A program made the translations under genes and the position numbers. From assembly GCF_016919705.1 (NCBI RefSeq), contig NZ_CP070371.1, positions 1,440,001-1,499,640 of the forward strand: a stretch of DNA of 59,640 nt, in the 5' to 3' direction. Under the pieces are notes generated by a model, which had not been told where the DNA came from, made no database searches, and saw only the letters and a program-made list of their open reading frames with translations. Shown here one piece after another: positions 35,306 to 44,033 of this stretch; the stretch's first letter is position 1, and the number at the start of each line of letters is the position of its first letter. This stretch comes from Paracoccus methylovorus. GTDB lineage: Bacteria; Pseudomonadota; Alphaproteobacteria; Rhodobacterales; Rhodobacteraceae.

Positions 35306-35422
35306 CGCGCGCGCAAGCCATCCCCTGCGCCCCGCATGACGGAAAAATCCTGCGCCGCGGCCTTCCGTCCGCCTGCAGATTCATGCCAGAACCCGCAGGA
35401 ACAGGCTGACCAGGGGCCCCCG

Positions 35423-36055
35423 ATGACGGCAAGCATTCCGGTAAGGCTAACCCGCACGGGACTGGTTGCGACGGCGCGCGTCCTGATCAGCCTGCGCGCC
35501 ATCGACCTGCCTCCGCCGGCAGCCGCCCCGCGCATTCTGGTCGCGAACCATGTCAGCCACGCCGATTTCGTCGCGCTCTGGTCGGCGCTGCCCAAGCCGC
35601 ATCGCCTGCGCACCCGTCCCGTGGCGGGCGCGGATTACTGGGAACGCTCGGCCCTGCGACGCTGGATCGCGCATCAGGTATTCCGCGCCGTGCTGATCGA
35701 CCGCGACCCGGCAAGTCGCCGCTCCGACCCGATCGAGACCGTGGCCGAGGTACTTCGCGGCGGCGAGGACGTGATCTTTTTCCCCGAAGGCACGCGCAAT
35801 CTGACCGATGCCCGGCTCTTGCCGCTGAAATCCGGCATCTATCACCTGTCCCGCGCCGTCCCCGAGGCCGAGATCGTGCCGGCATGGATTCTGAACCTCG
35901 ACCGCATCCTGCCCAAGGGGGCCTTCCTGCCGGTGCCGCTGAATTGCGCCGTCCGCTTTGGTGCGCCGCTGCGCCCCGGGCCGCAAGAAAGCCGCGACGA
36001 CTTTCTGCAACGGCTGACGCAGGCAATGCTGACGCTCTCGGATACGAAGGCTTAG
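35423..36055 (+). CDS. lysophospholipid acyltransferase (PlsC-like)
   Basis: 1-acylglycerol-3-phosphate acyltransferase family member, 210 residues. The catalytic NHVSHAD (H-X4-D) motif is near residue 46, the substrate motif FFPEGTR near 130, and VPAWILNL is in the position of motif IV. It is first in a cassette with a CdsA-like enzyme (three bases between genes) and a CDP-alcohol phosphotransferase, so it may supply a specialised phosphatidic acid. The ATG at 35423 is preferred to 35336 because similarity begins there, although the ribosome-binding site is poor. Confidence 0.88.
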   Translation: MTASIPVRLTRTGLVATARVLISLRAIDLPPPAAAPRILVANHVSHADFVALWSALPKPHRLRTRPVAGADYWERSALRRWIAHQVFRAVLIDRDPASRRSDPIETVAEVLRGGEDVIFFPEGTRNLTDARLLPLKSGIYHLSRAVPEAEIVPAWILNLDRILPKGAFLPVPLNCAVRFGAPLRPGPQESRDDFLQRLTQAMLTLSDTKA

Positions 36056-36058
36056 GGC

Positions 36059-36997
36059 ATGGACCGTTTTTATTCCCCCTCGGCCTTTGTGTTCTACGGG
36101 CTTTTCGGCTTCCTGATCCTGGCCTCGCTGGTGGCGCAGTGGCTGATCCGCTCGGGGCGTGTCGGCGATGGCACGGCGCGCAACCTTGCCGACCGCATCC
36201 GCGCATGGTGGGTGATGATCGGGGTGCTGGCGCTGATATTCACGTTGGGCGCAGGGGCGATCACGCTGTTCTTCGCACTTTGCTCGATGGCCGCCTTGCG
36301 CGAATTCGCCACCATCACGCACACGCGCCGCGACGATCACGACGGTCTGGCCATTGCTTTCTATGTCATCCTGCCGCTGCAATATCTGCTGGTCTATCTG
36401 GACGTGCCGATCTTTGCCGCCCTGCTGATCCCGGTCTACAGCTTCCTGCTTTTGCCGGTCGTGACCGTGTTCAAGGGCGAGGTGCAGGGCTTTCTGACCC
36501 GCGTGTCGGAAACGCAATGGGGGCTGATGGTCTGCGTCTATTGCGTCTCGCATATCCCGGCGATCCTGACGCTGGATATTCCCGGCTATCGCTATAGCGC
36601 CTTCACGCTGGTCGCATGGCTGATCCTGGTGGTGCAGGCATCCGACGTGCTGCAATACGTCTGGGGCAAAAGCATCGGCCGACACCTGCTTGCGCCGCGC
36701 GTCTCGCCCTCGAAAACGGTCGAGGGGCTTTTGGGCGGCATGCTCAGCGCCACGGTGCTGGGCATGGCGCTGACGCCGATCACGCCCTTCCTGTGGTGGC
36801 AGGCCGGGCTGATGGCGCTGGTCGTTACCGCCTTCGGCTTTCTTGGCGGGCTCATCATGTCGGCAATCAAGCGCGACCGCGGGGTCAAGGACTGGGGCAC
36901 GCTGGTTCAGGGGCATGGGGGTATCCTCGACCGGCTGGACAGCCTTGTCTTTTCGGCACCGGTCTTTCTGCACATTCTTGCATGGGGTTGGACATGA
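36059..36997 (+). CDS. CdsA-like phosphatidate cytidylyltransferase
   Basis: Integral membrane enzyme of 312 residues that makes CDP-diacylglycerol from CTP and phosphatidic acid. About eight membrane segments are visible. The C-terminal CTP-transferase signature is spread over VSPSKTVEGLLGG and SAIKRDRGVKDWGTLVQGHGG with GILDRLDS, which holds the metal-binding aspartates. The arrangement with an acyltransferase and a CDP-alcohol phosphotransferase recalls the poorly understood E. coli ynbAB pair rather than housekeeping cdsA. The stop overlaps the next gene's ATG (ATGA). Confidence 0.9.
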   Translation: MDRFYSPSAFVFYGLFGFLILASLVAQWLIRSGRVGDGTARNLADRIRAWWVMIGVLALIFTLGAGAITLFFALCSMAALREFATITHTRRDDHDGLAIAFYVILPLQYLLVYLDVPIFAALLIPVYSFLLLPVVTVFKGEVQGFLTRVSETQWGLMVCVYCVSHIPAILTLDIPGYRYSAFTLVAWLILVVQASDVLQYVWGKSIGRHLLAPRVSPSKTVEGLLGGMLSATVLGMALTPITPFLWWQAGLMALVVTAFGFLGGLIMSAIKRDRGVKDWGTLVQGHGGILDRLDSLVFSAPVFLHILAWGWT

Positions 36998-37641
36998 CGC
37001 AGGATTTCAGCCGCCGGCCCATCGCCAGCCGCAACACCAAATGGGCCGCCTATGTGACGCGCATGCTGGTGCAGCGCGGCATCGCGCCGAACCGCATCTC
37101 GGTGGGCTCGGTCATCGCCGCCGCGCTGTCGGGTGGGGCCTTCGCGCTTTCGGTGCAGGTCGGACCGGTTTGGGCCTCGGCGCTGCTTTTGCTGCTGGGC
37201 GCGGCGTTTTGCCAGTTGCGCCTGCTTTGCAACCTGTTCGACGGCCTTGTCGCGGTCGAGGGCGGCATGGGCGCACCCGACGGCGCCTTCTGGAACGAGG
37301 CGCCGGACCGGCTGTCGGACCTGATGATCCTTGCGGGTTTCGGCGTGGCGGCCGGCCTGCCCGCGCTGGGTCTGCTGGCCGGGGCGCTGGCGATCATGAC
37401 CGCCTATCTGCGCGAATTCGGCCGTGCGGCAGGGTTGGGCTCTGATTTCTCGGGACCGGGGGCCAAGTCGCATCGCATGGCCGCCGTAACCGCCGGCGCG
37501 GTGGCGCAGGTCGCGGTATGGCTTTACGGCGCGGACTGGCCGGTGCTGGTCTGGGTGCTGTGGCTGGTGCTGGCGCTGACGACGGCCACCGTCCTGCGCC
37601 GCAGCCAGCGTATCCTGCGCGGACTGTCCGCGCCGCGCTAA
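36994..37641 (+). CDS. CDP-alcohol phosphatidyltransferase family protein with variant active site
   Basis: Membrane protein of 215 residues that would transfer a phosphatidyl (or similar) group from CDP-diacylglycerol to an alcohol. Six membrane segments are present. The family motif D-xx-DG-xx-AR-x8-G-xxx-D-xxx-D aligns at 80-105, with Asn80 for the first aspartate, Asp83-Gly84 kept, Val88 for arginine, Gly97 kept, Asn101 for the third aspartate and Asp105 kept. The ATG overlaps the CdsA-like stop codon. The head-group substrate is unknown, and the changed ligands suggest altered metal binding or a different acceptor. It resembles YnbA-type proteins. Confidence 0.82.
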   Translation: MTQDFSRRPIASRNTKWAAYVTRMLVQRGIAPNRISVGSVIAAALSGGAFALSVQVGPVWASALLLLLGAAFCQLRLLCNLFDGLVAVEGGMGAPDGAFWNEAPDRLSDLMILAGFGVAAGLPALGLLAGALAIMTAYLREFGRAAGLGSDFSGPGAKSHRMAAVTAGAVAQVAVWLYGADWPVLVWVLWLVLALTTATVLRRSQRILRGLSAPR

Positions 37642-37643
37642 AT

Positions 37644-37658
37644 CGGGGGTATCCCCCG
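37644..37658 (+). terminator. hairpin after the phospholipid cassette
   Basis: CGGGGG-TAT-CCCCCG is a perfect 6-bp stem three bases after the stop codon. There is no T tract, so it may protect mRNA ends or act with Rho. Confidence 0.4.
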
Positions 37659-37746
37659 GCGCAAAGCGTGATAAGGGGTAACCTCGCCAATTCCATCGTG
37701 ATAATGGCCGCTCAGCACGGACAATCAGACGACAGAGAACCCAGCC

Positions 37747-39585
37747 ATGCCCGCATATCGTTCCCGCACCACCACCCACGGCCGCAACATGGCAGGGGCC
37801 CGTGGCCTCTGGCGCGCCACCGGGGTGAAAAACAGCGACTTCGGCAAGCCGATCATCGCCATCGTGAACAGCTTCACCCAGTTCGTGCCGGGGCATGTGC
37901 ATCTGAAGGACCTGGGCCAGATGGTCGCCCGCGAGGTCGAGGCGGCCGGCGGCATCGCCAAGGAATTCAACACCATCGCGGTCGATGACGGCATCGCCAT
38001 GGGCCATGACGGCATGCTGTATTCGCTGCCCTCGCGCGAGCTGATCGCCGACTCGGTCGAATACATGGTCAATGCGCATTGCGCCGACGCCATGGTCTGC
38101 ATCTCGAACTGCGACAAGATCACCCCCGGCATGCTGATGGCGGCGATGCGGCTGAACATCCCGGCCATCTTCGTTTCGGGCGGGCCGATGGAGGCGGGCA
38201 AGGTCACGCTGGGCGACGGGCGCAAGGTATCGCTGGATCTGGTGGACGCCATGGTCGCCGGCGCCGACGACAATGTCTCGGACGAAGATCTTGCCGCGAT
38301 CGAACAGGCCGCCTGCCCGACCTGCGGCTCGTGTTCGGGGATGTTCACCGCCAACTCGATGAACTGCCTTTCCGAGGCGCTGGGGCTGTCGCTGCCCGGC
38401 AACGGCTCGACGTTGGCCACCCATGCCTTGCGCAAGAACCTGTTCCTCGAGGCCGGCCGGCGCATCGTCGACGTGACGCGCCGCTATTACGAACAGGACG
38501 ACGAAAGCGTTCTGCCGCGCGCCATCGCCAGCAAGGCGGCGTTCCACAACGCCATGTCGCTGGACATCGCCATGGGCGGCTCGACCAATACCGTGCTGCA
38601 TCTCCTGGCCATCGCGCAGGAAGGCGGCGTCGATTTCACCATGGACGACATCGACGCGCTGTCGCGCCGTGTGCCCTGCCTGTGCAAGGTCGCCCCGAAC
38701 ATCGCCAATGTGCATATGGAGGACGTCCATCGCGCCGGCGGCATCATGTCGATTTTGGGCGAACTGGACCGCGCCGGGCTGATCGACCGCAACTGCCCGA
38801 CCGTGCATGCGCCCACCATCGGCGCGGCCATCGACCAATGGGACATCTCGCGCAGCAACGACCCGCAGGCACGCGAGCTTTTCCTGGCCGCACCGGGCGG
38901 CGTGCCGACACAGGTGGCGTTCAGCCAGTCCTCGCTCTGGCCCGATCTGGACCTCGACCGCGAAAAGGGCGTGATCCGTTCGGCCGAGACGCCGTTTTCC
39001 AAGGATGGCGGGCTGGCCGTTCTCAGGGGCAATATCGCGCTGGACGGCTGCATTGTTAAGACAGCGGGCGTGGACGAATCCATTCTGGTCTTTTCCGGCC
39101 CCGCCAAGGTCTATGAAAGCCAGGACGCCGCCGTCTCGGGCATCCTGACCGGCAAGGTGCAGGCGGGCGACGTGGTCGTCATCCGTTACGAAGGACCCAA
39201 GGGCGGGCCGGGCATGCAGGAAATGCTGTATCCGACCAGCTATCTGAAGTCGAAAGGGCTGGGCAAAACCTGCGCGCTGATCACCGACGGCCGTTTCTCG
39301 GGCGGCACCTCGGGGCTCTCCATCGGCCATGCCAGCCCCGAAGCGGCGGCGGGCGGCACCATCGGCCTGGTCCGCGACGGCGACCTGATCCAGATCGACA
39401 TCCCCAACCGCAGCATCCGGCTGGCCGTTCCCGACGACGAACTGGCCACCCGCCGCGCGGAACAGGACGCCAAGGGCTGGAAACCGGCCCAGCCGCGCCA
39501 GCGCCAGGTCTCGGCCGCGCTCAAGGTCTATGCGCAATTCGCCGCCTCGGCCGACAAGGGCGCGGTGCGTATCCTGCCGGAATAA
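37747..39585 (+). CDS. ilvD: dihydroxy-acid dehydratase
   Basis: Fe-S dehydratase of branched-chain amino acid synthesis, converting dihydroxy-isovalerate and -methylvalerate to the 2-oxo acids. The 612-residue length is normal for the long form. Cluster cysteines lie in SNCDKITPG and [18 protein letters not shown], and the C-terminal [21 protein letters not shown] segment is the family signature. The N terminus [26 protein letters not shown] fixes the start. It stands alone after a 105-base gap. No leader peptide or attenuator was seen. Confidence 0.97.
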   Translation: MPAYRSRTTTHGRNMAGARGLWRATGVKNSDFGKPIIAIVNSFTQFVPGHVHLKDLGQMVAREVEAAGGIAKEFNTIAVDDGIAMGHDGMLYSLPSRELIADSVEYMVNAHCADAMVCISNCDKITPGMLMAAMRLNIPAIFVSGGPMEAGKVTLGDGRKVSLDLVDAMVAGADDNVSDEDLAAIEQAACPTCGSCSGMFTANSMNCLSEALGLSLPGNGSTLATHALRKNLFLEAGRRIVDVTRRYYEQDDESVLPRAIASKAAFHNAMSLDIAMGGSTNTVLHLLAIAQEGGVDFTMDDIDALSRRVPCLCKVAPNIANVHMEDVHRAGGIMSILGELDRAGLIDRNCPTVHAPTIGAAIDQWDISRSNDPQARELFLAAPGGVPTQVAFSQSSLWPDLDLDREKGVIRSAETPFSKDGGLAVLRGNIALDGCIVKTAGVDESILVFSGPAKVYESQDAAVSGILTGKVQAGDVVVIRYEGPKGGPGMQEMLYPTSYLKSKGLGKTCALITDGRFSGGTSGLSIGHASPEAAAGGTIGLVRDGDLIQIDIPNRSIRLAVPDDELATRRAEQDAKGWKPAQPRQRQVSAALKVYAQFAASADKGAVRILPE

Positions 39586-39603
39586 TCCCCGGCAAAGGCG
39601 CGC

Positions 39604-39621
39604 GGTCGCTTGCAGGCGACC
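39604..39621. terminator. hairpin between convergent ilvD and pirin genes
   Basis: GGTCGC-TTGCAG-GCGACC, a 6-bp stem with a six-base loop in the 47-base convergent gap. It may act on both strands. Confidence 0.4.
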
Positions 39622-39632
39622 AGCGCCCGGCG

Positions 39633-40565
39633 TCAGGGCAGCGGGATATAGTCGTCGTGATCGGTGGGCGGCAGGTCGAACAGCCCCTGCCCCCAATTCG
39701 CCGCGCGCCATTGCTCTTTGGCGTGGTCGATCCGCTCTCTCGACGAGGCGACGAAATTCCACCAGATGAATCGCGGCCCGTTCAGCGTCGCCCCACCCAA
39801 TGCCATCAGCCGCGCGCCCTGCGGCCCGGCGGCGACGGTGATCCGGTCACCGGGGCGAAAGACCATCATCCGCCCGGATTCGAACTCCTGCCCGGCGATG
39901 CTGACCGAACCTGCGGTGATATAAAGCCCCCGGTCCTCATGCTCATCGGGCAGCGGGAAACGCGCGCCGGGCGCCAGCGTCACATCCAGATAAAATGTAT
40001 CGGAGTACAGCGTCACCGGCGCACGCTCGCCATAGGCTTGTCCCAGGATCAGCCGGGCCTGCACGCCTTCGGCCTCGATCTCGGGCAGGGTGTCCTTGGC
40101 GTGGTGTTCAAAGATCGGGTCCATGTCCTCGCGCCCTTCGGGCAGCGCGATCCACGTCTGGATGCCAAACAGACTGTGCGGCCCCTGACGCGCCTGAGCC
40201 GACGTGCGCTCGGAATGCGTCACGCCCTTGCCCGCTACCATCCAATTGACCGCGCCGGGCTGGATCACCTGATCGCTGCCGATGCTGTCGCGGTGGTGAA
40301 AATCGCCGCGATACAGATAAGTCACCGTGCCCAGCCCGATATGCGGATGCGGGCGTATGTCGATACCCTGCCCGGTCAGGAATTCGGCAGGTCCGGCCTG
40401 ATCGAAAAAGATGAACGGGCCGACCATCTGCCGCTTGGGCGCGGGCAGCGCACGGCGGACCTCGAAACCGCCGATGTCGCGGGCCCGAGGGATAATCAAC
40501 GTCTCGATCTGGTCGGCGCCCACCGCATCGGGGCAGCCGGGGGTCAGGGCGGGGTTCCAACTCAT
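39633..40565 (-). CDS. pirin family protein
   Basis: Bicupin protein of 310 residues. The N-terminal cupin has the metal-binding pattern RPHPHIGLGTVTYLYRG, and then VNWMVAGKGVTHSER, as in human pirin and E. coli YhhW, a quercetin dioxygenase-like protein. Roles reported for the family include redox sensing and enzyme modulation; the role here is unknown. It is the last gene of a minus-strand group after gntK, 37 bases downstream. Confidence 0.88.
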   Translation of the reverse strand: MSWNPALTPGCPDAVGADQIETLIIPRARDIGGFEVRRALPAPKRQMVGPFIFFDQAGPAEFLTGQGIDIRPHPHIGLGTVTYLYRGDFHHRDSIGSDQVIQPGAVNWMVAGKGVTHSERTSAQARQGPHSLFGIQTWIALPEGREDMDPIFEHHAKDTLPEIEAEGVQARLILGQAYGERAPVTLYSDTFYLDVTLAPGARFPLPDEHEDRGLYITAGSVSIAGQEFESGRMMVFRPGDRITVAAGPQGARLMALGGATLNGPRFIWWNFVASSRERIDHAKEQWRAANWGQGLFDLPPTDHDDYIPLP

Positions 40566-40602
40566 CTTCTTCGCTCCCGATCTGGTGGGCGGAACCGCCC
40601 TG

Positions 40603-41127
40603 TTACGCGCGTTCTCCGTTCAGCCCCAGCAAGCGCAGGGCCTGATGCAACTGCTGATTGACCGGCAGGGCCATATCCACCACGACGCCATCCTCATCCG
40701 CGGCCAGCATTTCCAGCGTGGCCAGTTGCGAATCCAGCAGTTTCGCCGGGAAAAAATGCCCCTCGCGATGCGAAAGCCGGCTTTCCAGCAATTCGCGCGG
40801 GCCATGCACATGCACGAACCGCACTTTCGGCGCACCTTGGCGCAGGATGTCGCGATAGGCCCGTTTGAGCGACGAACACCCCATGACCGAGGACTGGCCC
40901 AGACGCTCGTTCCGGGCAATCTCGGCGGCCAGCGCCCGCAGCCAGGGCGCGCGGTCGGCATCGTCCAGCGCGACGCCGGCCCGCATCTTGGTGACATTTT
41001 CCGGGGGGTGAAAGGCGTCGCCCTCGACAAAGGGCCAGCCCAGATGGCGGGCCAGCGCCTCGCCGGTGGTGCTTTTGCCTGCACCCGAAACGCCCATCAC
41101 CACGATATGTTGCACCGCGCCGCTCAT
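40603..41127 (-). CDS. gntK: gluconokinase
   Basis: Small P-loop kinase phosphorylating D-gluconate to 6-phosphogluconate, 174 residues. Walker A is GVSGAGKST (near residue 12), then the lid and substrate segment EGDAFHPPENVTKMRAG, and SSLKRAYRDILR typical of GntK. The ATG overlaps the GntP stop codon (ATGA), so kinase and permease are made together. The longer in-frame stretch upstream lies within gntP and is a shadow. No gluconate regulator is adjacent. Confidence 0.93.
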   Translation of the reverse strand: MSGAVQHIVVMGVSGAGKSTTGEALARHLGWPFVEGDAFHPPENVTKMRAGVALDDADRAPWLRALAAEIARNERLGQSSVMGCSSLKRAYRDILRQGAPKVRFVHVHGPRELLESRLSHREGHFFPAKLLDSQLATLEMLAADEDGVVVDMALPVNQQLHQALRLLGLNGERA

Positions 41128-42500
41128 AGCAGCCACCATCCGATCAGGGCAAAGCCAAAGGCGATGGTGCCCAGCAACGTCTCCATCACCGTCCAGGTCT
41201 TCAGCGTGGTCTTTTCGTCCATCTCCAGAAAGCGCCCGACCAGCCAAAAGCCCGAATCGTTGAAATGGCTCAGCACCGTGGCGCCGCCGGCGATGGCCAC
41301 CACCAGAAAGCAGCGGTCGAGCTCGCTCAGCCCGGTCGTCGCAGCCACGGTGGGCGCGATCAGCCCGGCGGTGGTGGTCAGCGCCACCGTGGCCGAGCCC
41401 TGCGCCACCCGCAGCGCCATCGAGATGACAAAGGCCGCGACAATCAGCGGCATGCCAACGGTATCGAGACTGGATGCCAGGGCCTCGCCGATACCGCTGG
41501 CGCGCAACACGCCGCCGAACATGCCGCCTGCGCCTGTGACCAGAATGATGGCGCAGATCGGCCCCAGCGCGCCGTCCATGATGCGCTCGATCTCGGCCGG
41601 GCTGCGCCCCTGCCCCAGCAGCGCCATGGCGACCAACACGGTGATCAACAGCGCCACGGGCGTCTGGCCGATCAGCCGCAGCACCGCGACCCAAAGCGCA
41701 TCGCCATCCACCAGCCCGGCCGTCGCCAATGTTCCCAGCCCGGTGTTCATGAAGATCAGCACCAGCGGCAACAGCAGAACCAGCATCACCGTGCCAAAGT
41801 TCGGCGGAATGCTGTCATGCTGGGCCGCCATGCCACCGCCCAGAATCTGCGGGACCGGCAACACGAAACGTCGTCCGGCCCAAAGCCCGAACAGATAGCT
41901 GCCCAGAAACCAGGTCGGCAGCGCCACGACCAGACCGACCAGCACCAGCAGCCCGATATCGGCGCCCAGCAGATCGCCCGCCGCCACGGGACCGGGATGG
42001 GGCGGCAAAAGCGCATGCATCGCCGCAAAGGCCCCCGCCGCCGGTAGCGCATAAAGCAGCACCGAACCGCCAAAGCGATGCGCCACGCTAAAGATGATGG
42101 GCAGCATCACCACCAGGCCGGCATCGAAAAAGATCGGAAACCCGAACAGCAGCGAGGCGACGCCCAGCGCGAATGGCGCATGTTTGGCGCCGAATTGGCC
42201 GATCAGCCGGTCCGCCAGCACCTGCGCGCCGCCGGTGATCTCCAGCAGCCGGCCGATCATGGCGCCAAAACCGACCAGCAGCGCCACCGTGGCCAGCGTC
42301 GAGCCAAAGCCCTGCATCAGTGTCGGGATTACCTCGGCTATGGGAATACCCGCGACCACCGCGGTCATCAGGCTGACCAGCACCAGCGAGACAAAGGCAT
42401 GCAGCCGGAACCGCATGATGAGAATCAACAAGACAAGAACCGCCCCCAGGGCAATGAACAACAGCACAGCCGTGCTGTAAGCGGGCTCGACAGAATTCAT
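41124..42500 (-). CDS. gntP: gluconate:H+ symporter (GntP family)
   Basis: Inner-membrane gluconate permease of 458 residues with about 12-14 hydrophobic segments. GntP features include GFGAMIGRLLEITGGAQVLADRLI, LFGFPIFFDAGLVVMLPI, LLPPHPGPVAAGDLLGADIG and HFNDSGFWLVGRFLEMDEKTTLKTWTV. CGGAGGAATC directly precedes the ATG at 42500. It forms a two-gene uptake and phosphorylation operon with gntK feeding the pentose phosphate or Entner-Doudoroff routes. Confidence 0.94.
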   Translation of the reverse strand: MNSVEPAYSTAVLLFIALGAVLVLLILIMRFRLHAFVSLVLVSLMTAVVAGIPIAEVIPTLMQGFGSTLATVALLVGFGAMIGRLLEITGGAQVLADRLIGQFGAKHAPFALGVASLLFGFPIFFDAGLVVMLPIIFSVAHRFGGSVLLYALPAAGAFAAMHALLPPHPGPVAAGDLLGADIGLLVLVGLVVALPTWFLGSYLFGLWAGRRFVLPVPQILGGGMAAQHDSIPPNFGTVMLVLLLPLVLIFMNTGLGTLATAGLVDGDALWVAVLRLIGQTPVALLITVLVAMALLGQGRSPAEIERIMDGALGPICAIILVTGAGGMFGGVLRASGIGEALASSLDTVGMPLIVAAFVISMALRVAQGSATVALTTTAGLIAPTVAATTGLSELDRCFLVVAIAGGATVLSHFNDSGFWLVGRFLEMDEKTTLKTWTVMETLLGTIAFGFALIGWWLL

Positions 42501-42518
42501 GATTCCTCCGTGATCCGA

Positions 42519-42533
42519 AAACGTCTGGCGTTT
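42519..42533. promoter_or_regulatory. inverted repeat upstream of gntP
   Basis: AAACG-TCTGG-CGTTT is a 5-5-5 inverted repeat 19 bases upstream of the gntP start codon, placed like an operator. A third AAACG lies at about 42563. No regulator gene is adjacent. Confidence 0.3.
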
Positions 42534-42681
42534 CTGTGACCTGCCGCAGAACCTGCCCAAGCGGGAAACGCCCGTTGTTGCAGTGCCGTCGGCGCGGAAT
42601 GCGCCGCCTGTTCAGCCCCTCCCTCGCCTCAGGGTAGTCACAAAACCGCTGCCCTGCACAAGCATTTCATCGGACGGCCAG

Positions 42682-42948
42682 CTATTTGCCCGCATCTGCC
42701 GCCTGTCGTGCAAATTCGGCACGCATCAACCGCATCTCGTCCGACAGTGCCAGTTCAAGCGCCGCGCCTTCGCTGGGAACAGCGCCGGGGTCCTCTTGCC
42801 CGTCATGGGGCACGGCGCGCTCTTCCAGCCAGTCCAGCAGATCGGCGCGCAGATTTTCGGACAAACCGGCCAGCACACGCATCAGGATGCGGCGGTGGGC
42901 GATCAGGCGGCCTTCCAGCGCCGCGATTTGCGCCTCGGGGTCTGTCAT
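42682..42948 (-). CDS. small hypothetical protein (88 residues)
   Basis: Acidic, helical protein of unknown function: TDPEAQIAALEGRLIAHRRILMRVL leads to LRADLLDWLEE and a C-terminal helix. Codon use matches the neighbours and the ORF sits cleanly in the gap between the gnt genes and the GntR regulator on the same strand. No signal peptide or membrane segment. It may be cotranscribed with the regulator. Confidence 0.55.
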   Translation of the reverse strand: MTDPEAQIAALEGRLIAHRRILMRVLAGLSENLRADLLDWLEERAVPHDGQEDPGAVPSEGAALELALSDEMRLMRAEFARQAADAGK

Positions 42949-43031
42949 CAGCCTTGCTCCACGATGCCGCCCGGCTTGGGTCCGGGCCCCGGCATCATGG
43001 CACGAAAGGCGGATTTCGGCAAAACTGCGGT

Positions 43032-43805
43032 TCAGCGTCGCTGGGCGATGCTGCCGCCCTCGATCCGGCGCAACGAGATTTCCAGCCGCGCCTCGGCGGC
43101 GATGATCTCGGCACGGACGCGCTTGGTATAGGTCATGTGCTCTTGCGCGGCATGGGCCGCCGCCTCGGGGTCGCGGGCCATGATCGCGTCATAGACGGCG
43201 CGATGCTGGGCACGCAGCACGCCGCGCACCTCGGGTCGGGCATACAGTTTTTCCCGGTTGTGGAACACGCCCTTGCGCAGCATGCCCGACAGCGCCCGCA
43301 TGATCTGCAACAGCACGATATTGTGGCTGGCCTCGTAGACGGCGACATGCAGATCCACGTCGGCCTCGGCCTCGTCGCGGAAATCGGCTTCGTCATGGGC
43401 CTGGTCGATGCGCGCCATGCAGCGGGTCAGGATATCGCGGTCCACGTCATTGGCCCGCACCGCCGCCAGGCTGGCGGCCATCCCCTCCAGCGTACCGCGC
43501 AGTTCCAGATAATCGTCCACCACCTCGGCGCGCGATCCCATCAGTTCGACCAGCGGATCGGTGATCGAGGTGGCAAGCGGCGCCACCCTCCGCCCGCCGG
43601 CCGGATCGGCGACGATCAGCCCCTTTTCCTCAAGCACGCGGATGCCCTGCCGCAACGTCGGCCGCGAGACGTTAAGCCGCAACGCCATCTCGCGTTCCGG
43701 CAGCAAAGGATCGCCGGGGCGCAACGAACCTTCAAGGATCAGATCCTCGATATGCCGCGCGGTGGTCTCCGCGGCAGGTGCGCCCTTGTTCACTTCGCTG
43801 ACCAT
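43032..43805 (-). CDS. FadR-subfamily GntR regulator of lactate genes (LldR-like)
   Basis: Transcription regulator of 257 residues. The N-terminal winged helix has PLLPEREMALRLNVSRPTLRQGIRVLEEKGLI (about 35-67), and the FCD ligand domain (about 95-235) has metal-binding positions around DVDLHVAVYEAS and HRAVYDAI. FCD members such as LldR and PdhR bind lactate or pyruvate. It is divergent from dld, lldP and lutABC, and the shared 228-base gap holds a TGGT-N-ACCA palindrome typical of FadR-type operators. GGAG five bases upstream sets the ATG at 43805. Confidence 0.88.
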   Translation of the reverse strand: MVSEVNKGAPAAETTARHIEDLILEGSLRPGDPLLPEREMALRLNVSRPTLRQGIRVLEEKGLIVADPAGGRRVAPLATSITDPLVELMGSRAEVVDDYLELRGTLEGMAASLAAVRANDVDRDILTRCMARIDQAHDEADFRDEAEADVDLHVAVYEASHNIVLLQIMRALSGMLRKGVFHNREKLYARPEVRGVLRAQHRAVYDAIMARDPEAAAHAAQEHMTYTKRVRAEIIAAEARLEISLRRIEGGSIAQRR

Positions 43806-43905
43806 TCTCACTCCTTAAAGGCTTCCGGAATTTCAGAGGCTTAGACGGCCGCGCCGGCAATGAAGATTAGCCGGAATGCCGGATATGGCGCAATGGATTT
43901 CCCCC

Positions 43906-43934
43906 TTGACCCAAATGGTAAAATTATTTTACCA
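43906..43934 (+). promoter_or_regulatory. dld promoter element with 19-bp perfect palindromic operator
   Basis: TGGTAAAATTATTTTACCA (43916-43934) is a perfect palindrome around one central base and contains the TGGT...ACCA ends typical of FadR/LldR-type operators. A -35-like TTGACC lies at 43906-43911, so binding would cover the core promoter and block RNA polymerase. It stands out as AT-rich in GC-rich DNA and is 99 bases before the dld start. Confidence 0.75.
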
Positions 43935-44033
43935 CCATCTCGGGGAAGGTAAAGCAATCTGCGCAGAGCCGTGTCGAAAAGACGGGGCCGCGCGACGGGC
44001 CGATCCTACCCAGATTACGGGAGGGGAAAAGCC

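Noticed and set aside
36907..39762. 951-codon open frame on the minus strand opposite ilvD and neighbours
   Set aside because: It is antisense to ilvD and the CDP-alcohol phosphotransferase gene, both clear full-length genes. Its product is low-complexity, rich in Arg, His and Gly, and shows no domain. High GC makes such frames common.
42963..42996. Strong interrupted hairpin between the GntR and 88-residue genes
   Set aside because: GATGCCG/CGGCATC with an inner stem is convincing as structure, but there is no T tract on either strand, so it was not called a terminator.
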